A stretch of DNA of 64,000 nt from Ryuthela nishihirai. Taxonomy: Eukaryota > Arthropoda > Arachnida > Araneae > Heptathelidae. Position numbers and translations under genes: made by a program. Each line of letters starts with the position of its first letter. The first letter of the stretch is position 1. Under the pieces are notes generated by a model that was not told the origin of the DNA, made no database searches, and saw nothing but the letters and a program-made list of their open reading frames with translations. The stretch spans positions 10,677,901 to 10,741,900 of the forward strand of contig JAWZYU010000013.1 in the NCBI GenBank assembly GCA_038380435.1, written 5' to 3'. Shown in pieces: positions 23,991 to 36,285 of the stretch.

Positions 23991-26056
23991 ATCAATCACT
24001 TCTGAGATTCAATCCAAGATTCAACCAATCCCTTCAGAATTGGGTGACAAGGAAGACAAAGTTGCACTTTTTTCACAGAAGATCATGGTGGAGGGAATAC
24101 ATATCTGTGGTAAAAGGTTCGTCCACGAGTTGGGAAAAAGTTACAATCGCCGAATGCAGGTATGGATACATATATATAAATTAGTGAATTACTGTAGCTT
24201 TTCGTTCTGCCTGAAAGGTAATGTGTACATTTATACAGAATACAGACGTGCTTAAAAATGAATCTCCACTAATATGATTCATGGATGGGGGCATCCTTAA
24301 CTTTTATCAGCTTCCAGCTGCAAGACCACTTGATCATTGCTTCATAATTCTGCAATCGTTGTTGGTTCGGCTGATAACTGAAAGCCTGTTTAAAAAAATG
24401 AAATATTCAAAAAAAGAGAGTACATTTACCACGTTCTGATTTCCAGTTAGAATTTATTGTGCGCGGAGCTTCTTAAATCTGTGAATGGTGGGCATCGATT
24501 GGAGCGTCGCATCGCCCACAGGTAAGGAAAATTGACGAGCGAATGCTTAAATATTCATGGCTCTGATTTTAATAGGAAAGGGGCGGTGAGCTCTGAGGAG
24601 GAAAAGGAGGAGGAGGAGGAGGATGGATCGGAATTGTTTTGGCGATGACGATCACGTTCCGAGGCTCGTTATTGATTAATCGTCGAGCGAGGCACGCGCT
24701 CGTCTCGTTAATCGATGGGAATTAAGCGACAGGTGACACGACAAGGGTGACGTCAGGTGGCTCGTGAATACGAAGTCGAGGCCGCAAGAGAAGAAGCAGC
24801 AGAGATGGAGAAAAAAAAATCCACTCAGGGTTCCTCCTTCGACTCAGTGACATCTGGGCCGTGATTAGAGCAAATGATCAAATCCATTAACCACCTAACC
24901 ACCACTTAGTGTAATTAAGCGAATCACTCTTTCTACACGGAGCCACTGCGTTATTAAATCAGCTGGCTGCATAATTTATATCCTTGTAACTGCCGTATGT
25001 AAAACACTGTCACGTCATCTTCGCCTGCAACTGCTAATCACCGACAGCGATGGACGCAGGCACGCACGCAGAGACGCCATCCTACGAAATGCAGCAGCGA
25101 TCTTTGCATCCAATCAGATTTTTTGTGTTAAGTCTCGATTTCCCTCTGAAAGAGTTCCTTTCCATTGTTCCGATGCTTAGAAGGATCGAGATCTTCCTTC
25201 GCACGAGGGCCACGTCCCATCCAATGAGAGGCCTTTCACTCTCCGAGCCCAAGAAGTACGCCTCCATTCCCAAGGAAGGGGGAGGAGAAGAGGGGGAGAA
25301 ATATGGCGCTGCCACATTGAGACTCGGGCGACGGATCTGACACTCGGTCGTTAATAAAAGATCGGGAAAGGATGAGGTCGTCTGACACCTGCCATCAATA
25401 TCTTATACAGGCAACTCCCGTTTAACGTGACTCCGTTAAAAATAAGTTTTTCCCTGTCAAATAATGAAAACACGAAATAAAATATATCCAAAGACTTTTT
25501 TAAGCACAGTGTAAACGCCAATATCTATAGGAGAAGCATTGTTTTGAATAATGCATTGTTTTGAACGATAGATCTTATGAAAGCATTTAAGTACCGATAT
25601 ATCGAAGAGGCTCTTTCTTCCTATGATCAGTGGATGGTACAATTATAACTTCATCGGAGAGAGTGTCGTGAAAGGTACACGCTGCGCGAGTGATATGAAC
25701 AAAGATTTCGTACCAAGAGATAAAATGCCAAGTAGTGGATTCGGGGCTCCTTTTTCATTTGAGGGCCATGCCCAGGGCGTTAATTGGGTTAAGCATCGAG
25801 CGCCGAGATTTATTTACCTTTATTTAAACACGAAGGACGGAAATCGGCTAAAAGTTCAATCAGATTTCTCGTCGTTTCTCATACAAGCATGCCATCCCGA
25901 ACTCGAACCCAGACTCCAGCAGATGCAGCCTTCACCACGAACTAACGCTATTTTGATGACCCAAAAAGTTCCGATGCTGTCTGACTACGACAGAGGTGTT
26001 GACCTGTGTTCGGATCCCGTCCGACTGGGACAGATGTGATGTCATCCCTTCTCAGA
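23991..26056. other. Intergenic DNA without recognised gene
   Basis: Holds a (GGA)n tract at about 24600-24628, a CpG-rich segment with TAAT-type sites at 24640-24740, and scattered short ORFs (24040-24255, 25050-25340 and 25623-26039, plus) with no domain signature. 25190-25250 has faint SINE-like words (GGCCACGTCCCATCC) but is too short to call. Confidence 0.4.
25890..25958 (-). repeat. Possible tRNA-like relic
   Basis: On the minus strand TAGCGTTAGTTCGTGG is followed 22 nt later by GGGTTCGAGTTCGGG, resembling A-box and B-box spacing in a tRNA-derived repeat. It differs from the SINE family elsewhere in the window. Weak; could be chance. Confidence 0.25.
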
Positions 26057-27004
26057 TCTACGGAGACTGAGCCAAACGCCGTGGCCGCCGGAGGACAATG
26101 CGATTGTTGCTTAATAATAATTACTTCATCCTCACTTCGGTGTAAATCACAGGTTCTCGGGTTTTTAAGCCCATACCACTGTATGCCTCAACTTGACTGT
26201 GTTGAATGAAGAATAGGAACTGTCCATCAATTAACTGCACGAGAGTAGATAGGGACGACACACTTTTATTCACAATATATACAGCTACGTGCTGGGGATG
26301 AGCTCCACTCCGTGGGCCTTTGCTGCTGCAAATATTAATAATCAGGTGGAGAATCGCACACTCTACAAGTTCTCACTTTACAAACTTCAAACTCGGCGAA
26401 AGGATAACCAACCTTTGCTTACACTGTGGTTCGCTCTGAATCCACGAAACTATTATCAGATTCACCGCTCAACTCCGTGAGCCTTTGCTGCTGCAAGCAT
26501 TGATAATGAGGTGGAGAATCGCACGCTCTGCGAATCCTCACTTTACAAACCTGAAGAACTCGGCGAAAGGATAACCAACCTTTGCCTACACTCTGGTTCC
26601 TTCTGAATCCACAAGAATAAAAGACAAGATTCTCCAAGAATCTGGATTCCACTTTGGAAAAGCACCCTCACTTCAAGGGTTTCTTTTTTTTTTAGTATGG
26701 GCGGCGTCCTTTGACACTTGTTGAAACGACCTTTCGTTCAAAGTGCTCGCACCAAAACTAATCCTTCAATCTCCCTTCTCTAGCCTCCTTGCTGCACTAG
26801 CGCTCTAGGTTACTACTATTTACGGCCAGAAACAACTGCTGGCATTCGTCACCACTTACACGGAACAGCTTTAGACCCGAAAAACAACAACAGTGAGTCA
26901 TCCCAACACAAACATTTCTAACAACACATAAAAACATATACAAGAATAAAATACGACAAAAATATACAATAAATAAATAAATGTAAAATTCGAGGGACAT
27001 GACA
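26057..27004 (-). mobile_element. LTR copy 2 of the same Ty3/gypsy-like family, with internal duplication
   Basis: On the minus strand it starts TGTCATGTCCC (27004) and ends near 26078, followed by TTTGGCTCAGTCTCCGTAGA (26077-26058), a primer-binding-like motif matching copy 1. The poly(A) signal (TTTATT on plus) is at 26265-26270. The LTR is about 170 bp longer than copy 1. The excess matches a tandem duplication: 26287-26465 and 26466-26640 both contain CCTTTGCTGCTGCAA, GGTGGAGAATCGCAC, CTCACTTTACAAAC and CGGCGAAAGGATAACCAACC. No coding region follows. Confidence 0.65.
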
Positions 27005-29121
27005 ACTATATTAATGTGCCACAGTGGCGGAATAGGGTTATTTTTATTTAAATTATGCTTTATTTACAAGTAAAACTTTTTAGTAATCTTTATTTCTTAG
27101 GGGTTTTCTTACTGCATGTGTTTCTTTATTAGCATTTTATCGATTGCATTTATCTGGCTGCCCTTCATCTCATTGATATGCATCTTTATAATAACGCGAG
27201 CTAACGAGGTCAGCGTTCGTTAGGGTTTATTCCCCCCCCCCCCCCCGAGTGTCGAATCGTTTTCATCACTAATGATTGGATGGAATTACAGTTGATGACT
27301 TTCCCTTTCAAATCGGATTAAATTTTGGTTCGGCTTCCTTCGTAGCCTCCAAGAAATGTTGCTCTACGTGAATGCACCGTCGATTGACAATGGCTTCAGC
27401 AAAAAATGCGATTTTTTGTTTTCCTGACGCAGTGCAGCAGATCACCGAAATGTTGCCTATACCTTTTCGAACGCTGACAACTCTCCAGGAATATTAACGC
27501 CTCCTGTGAGATTGACACAACTGGCCATGCTTTGAATGCTCAATGGGTAGGAAGACAAAAGGATTTTCTCTTCCTCAATAATCTGATAAAGTTCACTTTT
27601 ATTCAATTGGAACGTGACTATGGACATCACTTTTAGCATTTTACATTTTACAGAACCTTTAAAAATGCTTATTTTCCTCATATTGTTCGTAGTTCGGTGT
27701 TACGTTTTGTCCTTGCTTTCGTTTTTTCAGTTTGTGAAAAGAAGCAGGAGTTCTTGTGCACTTTTCTCGTGTAGTGTACAGTCAAGTATTTTAGTTTTCT
27801 CGCACGGCCTACGTATTTGCACGGCAAATACAGGCTCACGAGGAAAGAGGGGGGGGGGGTGAATGAGTTTCGGTTAGATAGTGCTGCTGACGTAGTGTCT
27901 CGCGAGCATGGGCTAGATCGGACTGGAAAAGAAATGAGAGACGATGAGACGAGTGACGAGCTCGTGGCGCTGCTTCGCAGAAATCGTGAAGTCAGAGAAA
28001 ACAGCAAGGAAGATGGAGAGAAGACTTCCAACTTTCGAAGTGTCGCGATCTTCTTCTGTCGAGCTTCAGTTTATCAGAAAGTGTGCTAAATTTCTTTTAA
28101 GTTCTAAAAGTGAAAGAGAACTTGAGCACACCGCATTTAAAAAAGAAAAAAGAGTTTTATTCTCTCCTGCAAGTCTCGATATCATGAACACTTCTTCTTC
28201 TTCTTCTTGCCCTCCTTATCCATTTCTTGCTTCTTCTGAAATCGCTCCTCCTTCTTCTTCTTCCTGCGATGTCTTTTACAGGCTCCCTTCCCCCCACAGC
28301 TGGCATCCAACTGGACGGAGATGCGTCGCGTTTACCTTGTTGCTTCCACCTTTTCACAAACCCACCGCGTCTCTTCTTCTTCTTCTTCTTCCCTTTCCCT
28401 GATGCATCGTGTCGGACTTCTCCTCGGCTATCGAAAGATCTTTCCCGCTTTTACTCGTCGAAGTGAAATGTCCCAGGAGAAATCTGACGGTGGGGAAAAA
28501 AGAAGCCGCCGGAAAAGAAAAACGAACCCAGAGGAAGAAGAAGGGACGATGTGGCACACACGACTTTGACGCCCATTTTTCTCTTACGACGTCTAGGTTC
28601 TTTATCACGTGGCACGAGATTGCAGGCGGCACACGCTGACACGGTTCCCGCACACAGGTGGACTGACCACTTATCGATTGCAGCCTCTCGCACCCCCTAA
28701 GATCGCTCTTCTCGCTCCTCTGCGACGCAGGAGAAGAAATTCACGAGCGACGCAGCTTGCCTTCCAACGGAATAAATGAAACACATCGACCACTCGCAGT
28801 CTCGTGTCCGATGCCCAATTTCATCATTCGTCACACATCACGTTCCCGTGACATTTCTTTCTTCAAATTCAGAATATGACTCTTGCCTAAATATCAAAAT
28901 TTATCCTCGAATTTTTCCAACTAAACATAAATTGAGTTCTAAATATTGTCAGAAAATTCAACCTGATCCCATGGACCAGTTCTGGTATGACGGGTGACAT
29001 AGAACCGAGTAAGCGCGGTGCTCTTTACGTCATCGGTTGGATTAGAAATTTCTATCTCCATTTCCCTTCCAACAATTAACACAGGCTGTGCATAACTTTG
29101 ATAAGAATAATTATGGGGATG
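27005..29121. other. Intergenic DNA with CpG-rich patch, no gene identified
   Basis: A run of 14 or more C is at about 27232-27246, poly-G at about 27850-27859, and TTC/TCT microsatellites at 28190-28215, 28250-28262 and 28372-28395. The patch 27880-28720 is rich in CpG and carries many overlapping ORFs on both strands, as GC-richer DNA does; none has a recognisable domain. Confidence 0.4.
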
Positions 29122-29135
29122 ACAGGCAGGCGCGG

Positions 29136-29523
29136 GAGCGGGGGTGGCTCAGTCGGTAGCGCGCCAGGCTAATAATCTGTAGTTCCCAGGTTCGAGTCCC
29201 AGCTGGGTCAGCGTTGAGATTTATGTCCGCAAAATTCCCCGCCCTGCCCACGGTCAGTAGGGGACACCGATGGGCTTGGAAAGGCCGCCGTCCGTCGGAT
29301 GGGATGTTAAGCCGTGGCCCCGTGTGCGGCAGAGCCATACCCTGTGCACGTTAAAGAACACGCTGGATGGCCTTGACGGGAGGCTACCATCTGTCTCCCA
29401 ACAGCTGTTCCAGTGGGTCTCCTCCCCCAACCTTCTCTGAGCCTTCGGGGTCCATGTGACCTGGCCATTTAGCCCATGGTGTGCAAAAAAGTGCCGCTCA
29501 GAGGTAAAACAACCCAACCCAAC
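29136..29523 (+). mobile_element. tRNA-derived SINE, best full-length copy
   Basis: Flanked by a perfect 14-bp duplication, ACAGGCAGGCGCGG, at 29122-29135 and 29524-29537. Head: GGGGGTGGCTCAGTCGGTAG with A box at 29145-29156 and B box GGTTCGAGTCC at 29189-29199. The cognate loop in other copies reads CTCGTAA, i.e. a CGT (Thr-type) anticodon position; here it is CTAATAA. The central domain includes GATGGGATGTTAAGCCGTGG, CCCGTGTGCGG and GTGCACGTTAAAGAACACGC. The tail is GGTAAAACAACCCAACCC. About 388 bp. Confidence 0.95.
29145..29199 (+). promoter_or_regulatory. Internal RNA polymerase III promoter (A and B boxes) of the SINE
   Basis: A box TGGCTCAGTCGG and B box GGTTCGAGTCC at 33-nt spacing match the type-2 Pol III promoter arrangement of tRNA genes. 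Inferred to drive the SINE RNA. Confidence 0.75.
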
Positions 29524-29537
29524 ACAGGCAGGCGCGG

Positions 29538-30489
29538 ACTGCTAAGGAGCGCTGTAGCGTCCCAGGCCCTTACTGCCGCGAGCTCCTGGGACCTCGTAGG
29601 GGCAGGATTTTTTTACTAATGATAGTTGCTATTTTACAAAAATTCCATAGAATTGGGAAAACCTATCTGAAGCCTCACGTACGAAAAAAACAATAAGTAT
29701 TTAAATTTTGAAAAGGAGTGGATTTTTTCATTTCAGCCCAATCCCTCCTACTACAGCTCCGTCCCTGAGAAAAAGTGTCAGTCCGACCCTGCAATGCAAT
29801 ATAAAAGATCTTCCTCTTTTACGTGACAGAAATCTTTCATCTATTTCAGCAACTGATTCGTTACCGAATTTACCTTTTGCAAACAGACAGAGGAGACTAG
29901 CATAAGGGTATCCTCAGTTCTCTTAAGACGCTGCATCAGAAAAAGGGGTGGGGGACGTAAAACAGAAACCACTGCTGAAAGAGAAAGTTGTAATAGAGCA
30001 AGGAAGAATTACACAATGCAAACACAAATTACAAACTTGTTCTTTCCTTTTCTCTCGATGTGATTTGATTGATGACAGTCTGTAGCAGATATTGGATGGA
30101 CATTTCCCGGCCTGTCATCATTTCCTAATACCCAAGCTTCCTAATGTACGTCATTGGTTTGTTTCTAGTTCCCTGTTTGTAAATTGATTTCGCAGACTTC
30201 AAATCAAGATTAGGGATGTTTTTTTTTGCGTAAGAATAATTTCCTAAGAAAGTCGTTTTAAAACCACAAAAACGTCATTGAATAACGGAAAATGATGCAG
30301 CTAAGTTTTTAGTTTCAAATCTTTGCAATGATAACCAAGTTAATTTGGTGGATTAACTCAGAGAAAGATTATAATGGATGGCGAGCAAATATAATAAGTA
30401 TTGAAATGTCTATGAAAAAATTGCTTTTCCGATATAAAAATATACTTACTCGGAATCTTTTAACAATCAATGCTTATATTTCAAAGCAT
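29538..30489. other. Intergenic DNA without recognised gene
   Basis: GTCCCAGG and CCTGGGAC around 29559-29593 could form an 8-bp stem. The remainder is AT-rich with short ORFs only. Confidence 0.4.
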
Positions 30490-31510
30490 GCACCATCATG
30501 TTAAAGAGTTTGTACCCATCTTTTTGCAAGGTGTTCAATCCCGGCACGATGCAAGCACGTTCAGCTCAGAGGGCGAAGAACTCTTGACACTTGCATTCAA
30601 CCTCGTCCGAATCAGCGACGCACGTACCAGGGATCGCCGAAACAGGTGATAATCAGAAGGGATGTGGAGGAGTGTAGACACTGGGTGTGTCAGGAGCTCG
30701 AGACCATTAAGTACGTGAAGCTTTTTTAATGGTTAGTATGTGGTTTGGCACTGTTCCGTTGAAGGAGCACCTGCTTTCGGTTGACGAGAGCAGGGTACTG
30801 TTGCTTCGTACATTCGATCCAGCTGCTCGGGATATTGTTCAGCCTTAATAGCCTGGCCATTCAAAATGATCTCGAAGTGGATCACATCCTCAAAACTCCA
30901 CCGGACACACAGAATGACCAATTTCTCGAAATAGGAGCATTTGTGGACAGGTAAAGCTGGTTCACCTGGGCTCCATCCACTGGTTGGAGGTGTTTCATTG
31001 CGCAGTAGATCCACTTCTCATCCACAGTAGCTATCTCCTTAATGAACCGAATTCTTGGGCAGTTTTTTGCAGACCGCAATGTGTCGTTGAGCCTGAGCTG
31101 GAGTCAATTCACGCGGTACTTCGCGCCATCCCCTGCAGAACTTTCTGACCTTATGCAGGTGATCAGCGATGGTAGATTTGGAAACTCCCAGTTCGACTGA
31201 CAATTTGTGGGTGCTGGTGGTTGGATTTGCTTCAACAGAGGTAAGCAGGGCTCCGAAGTAGTCACAGAGATACACTTATGCACTCACAGGCACACAGAGA
31301 GCCTTTCAGAACCTTTCTTCCTCTGCAAAGCTCATGTCACAAGTCGCAAACCTCTTGAACCAGATTTGCGTTTTGAGAGGGAGCACAACACCTTCGCTTA
31401 TTTTTCTGTCTGCTTCAGCGGTTTTAAACATTTTCTTCTAGTAATGACGCAATGGAACCAAGATTTTAAACTGCGTTGTCATTTTCATACAATGCGATAA
31501 ACGTTGAATG
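30490..31510 (-). pseudogene. Mariner-type transposase, dead copy
   Basis: Minus-strand pieces show the mariner order: an N-terminal helix-turn-helix part (LSVELGVSKSTIADHLHKV), PRELTPAQAQRHIAVCKK, the first catalytic Asp in VDEKWIYCAM, then GEPALPVHKCSYFEKLVILC, VIHFEIILNGQAI, EQLDRMYE and, further on, IPSDYHLFRRSL. At least three frames are needed and stops interrupt it. The second catalytic Asp block (normally QDNA) reads QRNSA in one frame, so the residue is lost, and the D34D region around the third Asp is altered. No terminal repeats were identified. An old SETMAR/mariner-like fossil. Confidence 0.8.
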
Positions 31511-32139
31511 CACTTTTCGAAACGTGTACCATACATGAAGCGGTTCCCCACAACGACCTTTTATACGATCTGCAACACCGATAACTTATCTAGCTGAAAC
31601 TATACGAATTAGCGACACAAAAGAACACGATGCAAAAACGAAACTTTTTTGGACATCCCAATACAAATTAAGGATAAAAGTGGTTATTATAAATTTTAAA
31701 AAAAGGTAGTTAAGGTACAGAGATAATTAGCAACAAGGATGACGTCAAAGGTGCTCGACAGAAAAATGATCTCTTCCAGATGCGTAGCTACGTGGGAATT
31801 GTTCCAACGTTTCCTGCTTTGAGGAAAAAAAATCTGCAATTCTTATTTGGCTGATAAATATTTCATAGGGGAAGTCATGTGCAATCACTTTTATAATATC
31901 TGGGCCATCAATGTTAGAGGTCTTCTCGCCACATATTTTACATAAGAAATATTCATGACGAAGCATAGTCATTAAAAATGCAAAACAACGCATCACTTTA
32001 TCACTTCCTTTAGCTTCTGCTTTCTTTAAAATGCATCTCACACACAAAATCTTCAGGAAACCATTGGTCCCTGAGGTCCAATAAAACAGGGCAACTCTTC
32101 ATACAACTCTCCTCTACTGATTTACAACTGTTGCAATTG
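31511..32139. other. No gene identified
   Basis: A 100-codon minus-strand ORF (31745-32047) contains CxxC pairs (CVRC and CKIC), but I cannot match it to a family and it has no flanking gene structure. Confidence 0.3.
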
Positions 32140-34020
32140 GCCCCTACAGATCAATTCTAACGAGATCCTGTTTGACATCATCCACCACTGGAATGAAATT
32201 CCACACATACATAAAGTGATGAACTACGATTGTCCTACGTGATTGTCTTCGCAGTATGTGGACAACGTTTGACATTATCATACGTATGTCTAGGTCTTCC
32301 TGTTTTTCTGAGGCCTTAGGCACATAGTTCATCACTCTATTAGTTAATCTGCAGTGGAGTATTCGGACAACATGGCCAAACCAATGCAGTTGATCATTGC
32401 TCATAATCAAATCTCCTAATACCCAAGATATTGCGTCCAAAAATCCAAAATCAAAACATCAAATTTCCTACTATCGTGCTATAAAAACATCCAAATTTCC
32501 TATTAGAGCCACTATGATTTAAAACAAAAAGTTATAGAAAGGGACCAAACTAATCATACAACACTAACTTTAGTTTTTACACGTACACGCCTATTTATCC
32601 AACAATCTGTACGAATTCTTAAAAGTTATACTAACAATAGCTATTCTGTTTAAGTGACGTCTGCCATCAGCAGTGTCTGTCGCACAATTCCTAAGATAAA
32701 CTGAGCAGTTGTTGAAGAGTACAACCATTCAAAAGAACTAAAACACCGCACACCTGACACATTTTCATCACGTTAATTTTCTGTTTCTCACAAAACTTAC
32801 CCTACTACAAATCTCATCAATAACGCTAAAGAAAGATTTCATCTCATCGACATCATTTCCTATAATGACTAAATCGTCTGCATAATCTTGGTAAAACATT
32901 CTGAAATCTCGCTCTCTTTCATTTGCAATCTATTACTCGTAATATAATCAATAACCAAACGGCAAACACTACAAGAGGTGACAAAATACAGCCTTGTCGA
33001 ACTCCAGTAGTAATGCTAAGCGAAACACTGCAAGCTTTACAAACTCTCACATATGACTCAATGTTATTATAGACAGCGATCATTATATTAACTTTTCCAT
33101 GGCACAACGTCTCCCGAATACTTTACGACCTGACGGGCAATTGAAAAAAAAATTATGTTGTCAGCAGAGACAAAAGCCTTTCAGAAAAAATACATAGTTG
33201 GCAATCCCGACCTATTGAAACTCTAAATATTTCTCAAGAATCTAAGTCGAAATATTTGATCTCTCCATTCTCTATCACTTCTGAATCCACACTCTTCATC
33301 AAGCAATTGTCCATAAATCAAATTCTTCATTCTGGAACTTTCCCTGGAATAGAAAATATCTCGCTTTCCCCTATAATTATCACAAGAACTGCGATCACCT
33401 TTTCCAAAAAGAGGGATAGCAATAGCTCTGGCAAAAGCCTTAGGAGCAGTGTGTCAATCATAAAAGATATTCAAATTTCAGTCATCCATATGACAACAAA
33501 CATATTCCCAGCTCTAAGCATTTCAGTAGCAATTTCATCTACCCCTGGGGGTAATTTTAGAGATAACCAAAGTAACTTCAAATTGTGATATAGGGCCAAC
33601 ATTAAATCCAGTAATACAGTTAACTTCATTAGAAACAATGAGAGTAAAACTACATGCATTATATATGTACATTTCTGACATATGACGATTGAACATATGT
33701 AAAATGCCCAGCCCATCTAACCATAACAAAATCGTCACCTCCAATAACTCTACCATGTTTTTACCTCAATTCCTGTATGACAGTCTGTTTTTTGACACAC
33801 AAAATTTTATCCGTAGAACTCTCTGCTGTTGTGCCATTTAGCTGCTTCCTCTGCGTTGTCAACGAAGCGATGCCAGCCAAAGATTCTTCGCAGCATTCAA
33901 CTGATCATTTGCACTTTTTATAAACTCTCTGTAATGTTAATAATAAAAAGGAATTAATCATAATTAAACCTTCACTCTTTTCTCTCAAAAATAAGCTTCA
34001 CTGCCTTATCACTCAAAATT
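32140..34020 (-). mobile_element. RTE-like LINE, linker through reverse transcriptase to C-terminus, decayed
   Basis: Read from high to low coordinates: the linker at 33760-34020 matches the end of the first LINE in the window. Next come a reverse transcriptase piece TTGVRQGCILSPL (within 32919-33107), the catalytic box YADD at 32873-32884, and the C-terminal domain with LHWFGHVVRI and LTNRVMNYVPKA at 32330-32400. Stops and frameshifts throughout. Same family as 1-1800 but more divergent. Confidence 0.8.
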
Positions 34021-34059
34021 AAGTATGTCTCCTATACTCCGACTTGTGGACAATATCTG

Positions 34060-34690
34060 TCGTCATCATCATCATCATCATCATCAAGCAGCCATGGGCT
34101 ACGGAGGTCCAACCAGACCGTGCAATTTAGTTCTCCAAGCAAGTCTATCCTGAGCTACATCTACTGCATCTGGCCACTGCACAACAATTTTAACAAGTTC
34201 CTGTTTGACATTGTCTGCCCACCGCATCCTAGGTCTCCCCTTCTTTCTGAGGCCTTTAGGCACACTGTTCATAACCCTATTCGCCAATCTATAATCATTC
34301 ATACGGGCAACATGGCCAAACCAACGGAGTCTCTCTCTGCACAATATGCTGCTTAAAGGAGGTTGCAAACTCCTTTGCCTAACCTCATCATTAGTTACAA
34401 AGTTGAACCACCTAATGCCCAAGATACTGCGTAAGCATCTGAAATCAAAAGCATCTAGTTTCCTGTTATCTTGTTTACAAAGTGTCCAAGTGTCACTACC
34501 ATAACTAACCCTAGAAAGAACCAAACTATTATACAGTCTAATTTTAGTCTTTAGGTGTATACGCCTATTTCTTCACACTCTCCATAGATTCTTAAAAGTC
34601 CCGGCAGCAATCCCAATTCATCTGTTAATCTCATGCCGCACATCACCAGTATCTGTTACATAGCTCCCAAGATAATTAATCTGTGATACA
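34060..34690 (-). mobile_element. LINE 3' end, younger copy, with (ATG)n tail
   Basis: The minus-strand ORF from 34524 to 34099 encodes SRVSYGSDTWTLCKQDNRKL, then LRWFGHVARM, ANRVMNSVPKGL, GRPRMRWADNVKQEL and AQDRLAWRTKLHGLVGPP, the C-terminal domain after the reverse transcriptase. Upstream, 34525-34690 continues in similar sequence with stops. A trinucleotide (CAT/ATG)n tract at 34064-34085 is the 3' tail. It abuts the older copy at 32140-34020, so the two are separate insertions. Confidence 0.85.
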
Positions 34691-36159
34691 CCGATGATTA
34701 TTTACCTAATAGATAATACAAAAGAGCGTTTAAGTTATAATATCCTGTTGCGAGTTTTTTCATTCCAATAGCCACGAAAACATTCATTTATCGCTTTACA
34801 ATTAGAAATACTTTTTTTAATTTACAATATTTATTTAACATTTTTTTAAATATTTTGTTTGCACTGTATCTCACAAAAAAAAATCAAAAGTTTATGGGCG
34901 TACCAATTTCCACATCCAACTTCGATATGCAAATAACGATTCCGAATATTTCGAGAAGTTTCAACTTCTCGCGTTTTCACGCTTCAACACTTGAGAAGAG
35001 TTTCACCTTTGTCTCACAAATGTTGACTTGATCTTTATATATTGATGAAGTTAAAGAAAGCTGAGAGGAAGTGACGCGAGAGGAGAAAAGAAGACTTCGA
35101 AAAGAATTGAATAATTGATGCAGTAAATCTCCGTTTCGCCATTCGCAAAGAAATCTCTTTCCTGATACTAAAAATCTTCGCTCCCTTGCTATGTTGCTTC
35201 ATGAAGAGGGCTTGGAAGGGAGAGTGAGAGAGATCTGTCTTCATGAGACATCTTTCTCCTCTTGTCTCCCAAATCCTCGTTGCCAATGATGGAGTAGAGG
35301 CCTCTCTCCATCCTCCAAGTGTGCAGCTCCACTGCGACGCCCACTCGCGGCAGAGGTCAAAGAGAGCGTAAAGAATCGATCCGTGTCCGCCCCACCTGTG
35401 CTCATCGGATCCTTCTCCTCTCACCTACGGAGGCAGGCCTCACTCGTCTTCATCTCGCGCCTCTACTCGAAAGATGATTTTTAGAGGCTGTCGCACGAGG
35501 CTCGCCTCTTCGCATCGGTGGCTATTGCGCTTGCCTGCGATGCTGCCCGTTCCCATATGTCGCCGAATGAATCGTAAAAAAACTTTTTCAGTGGCCCTGA
35601 AACAATTCCCAAGCATGGCAATGCTTTTGTAGCAGCAGTTCGACAGTCCACCGATTCCCGACTTTCAGTCGCTATATTGAAATTCAGTCACCTCTCGAGA
35701 TAATGTCCTTCATGGTCTCACTCACTTTTCCGAATAGAGCACACTAACTTTCATTCTAAGGAGTTCTTTTTTTAACTTAAAAAGAAAATTGATGTTCCTT
35801 TATTATGTTTTGAAAATGTAGAAAAAAATGTCAGGGGGATACTAATTTATGTAAATAATAAAAAATTGAGCTCTGTGTAATTAAATTTCATCATGCAGAC
35901 AGCAGAAAGTATTTTCTTTCATTGTCATAAACATCAACTATTCTTTCTTTTTAATACATCCTAGATCAATCATGAGTTTAATATGCAACGAAATATAAAC
36001 TTAAAAATGACAATGTTTAATTAAATAAGGGATAATAGATAAGGCCTGTAGAAAAAACAATAAGCAAGCAAATGAGTATCTAAATATTTTAAACGATCAT
36101 GATTTTAAGCTGTGTGTAAACAGTGCAACTAGAAAGGTAGGATGTAGATCCAGCTGTTT
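34691..36159. other. Intergenic DNA without recognised gene
   Basis: AT-rich. A 129-codon minus-strand ORF (35035-35424) has no recognisable domain. Confidence 0.35.
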
Positions 36160-36285
36160 TGCCATGTGTTTTAGTAAAGAGCACGCTGAATGCCTTGACC
36201 GGAAGCTTCCATCTGTCTCCTAAGAGCTGTCCTACTGAGTCCTCTTCTCCAAAGATTTTGGAGTTTCTCTTTTTCACTTTCACAC
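36160..36285 (+). mobile_element. SINE fragment, degenerate
   Basis: GTAAAGAGCACGCTGAATGCCTTGACC, then GGAAGC.TCCATCTGTCTCC and GAGCTGTCC.ACTGAGTC.TC follow the SINE central-to-3' order with many changes (quoted in parts). The tail and head are missing. Confidence 0.6.

Noticed and set aside
25190..25255. SINE fragment
   Set aside because: Only about 15-20 bases resemble the SINE (GGCCACGTCCCATCC); the neighbouring blocks are absent.
27817..28693. Dense ORFs on both strands as a gene cluster
   Set aside because: Explained by locally higher GC and TTC/TCT simple sequence; no domain in any frame.
29139..29210. Functional tRNA gene
   Set aside because: A and B boxes are present, but the sequence continues into a repeated SINE body with target duplications, the anticodon loop varies between copies and no proper acceptor stem closes.
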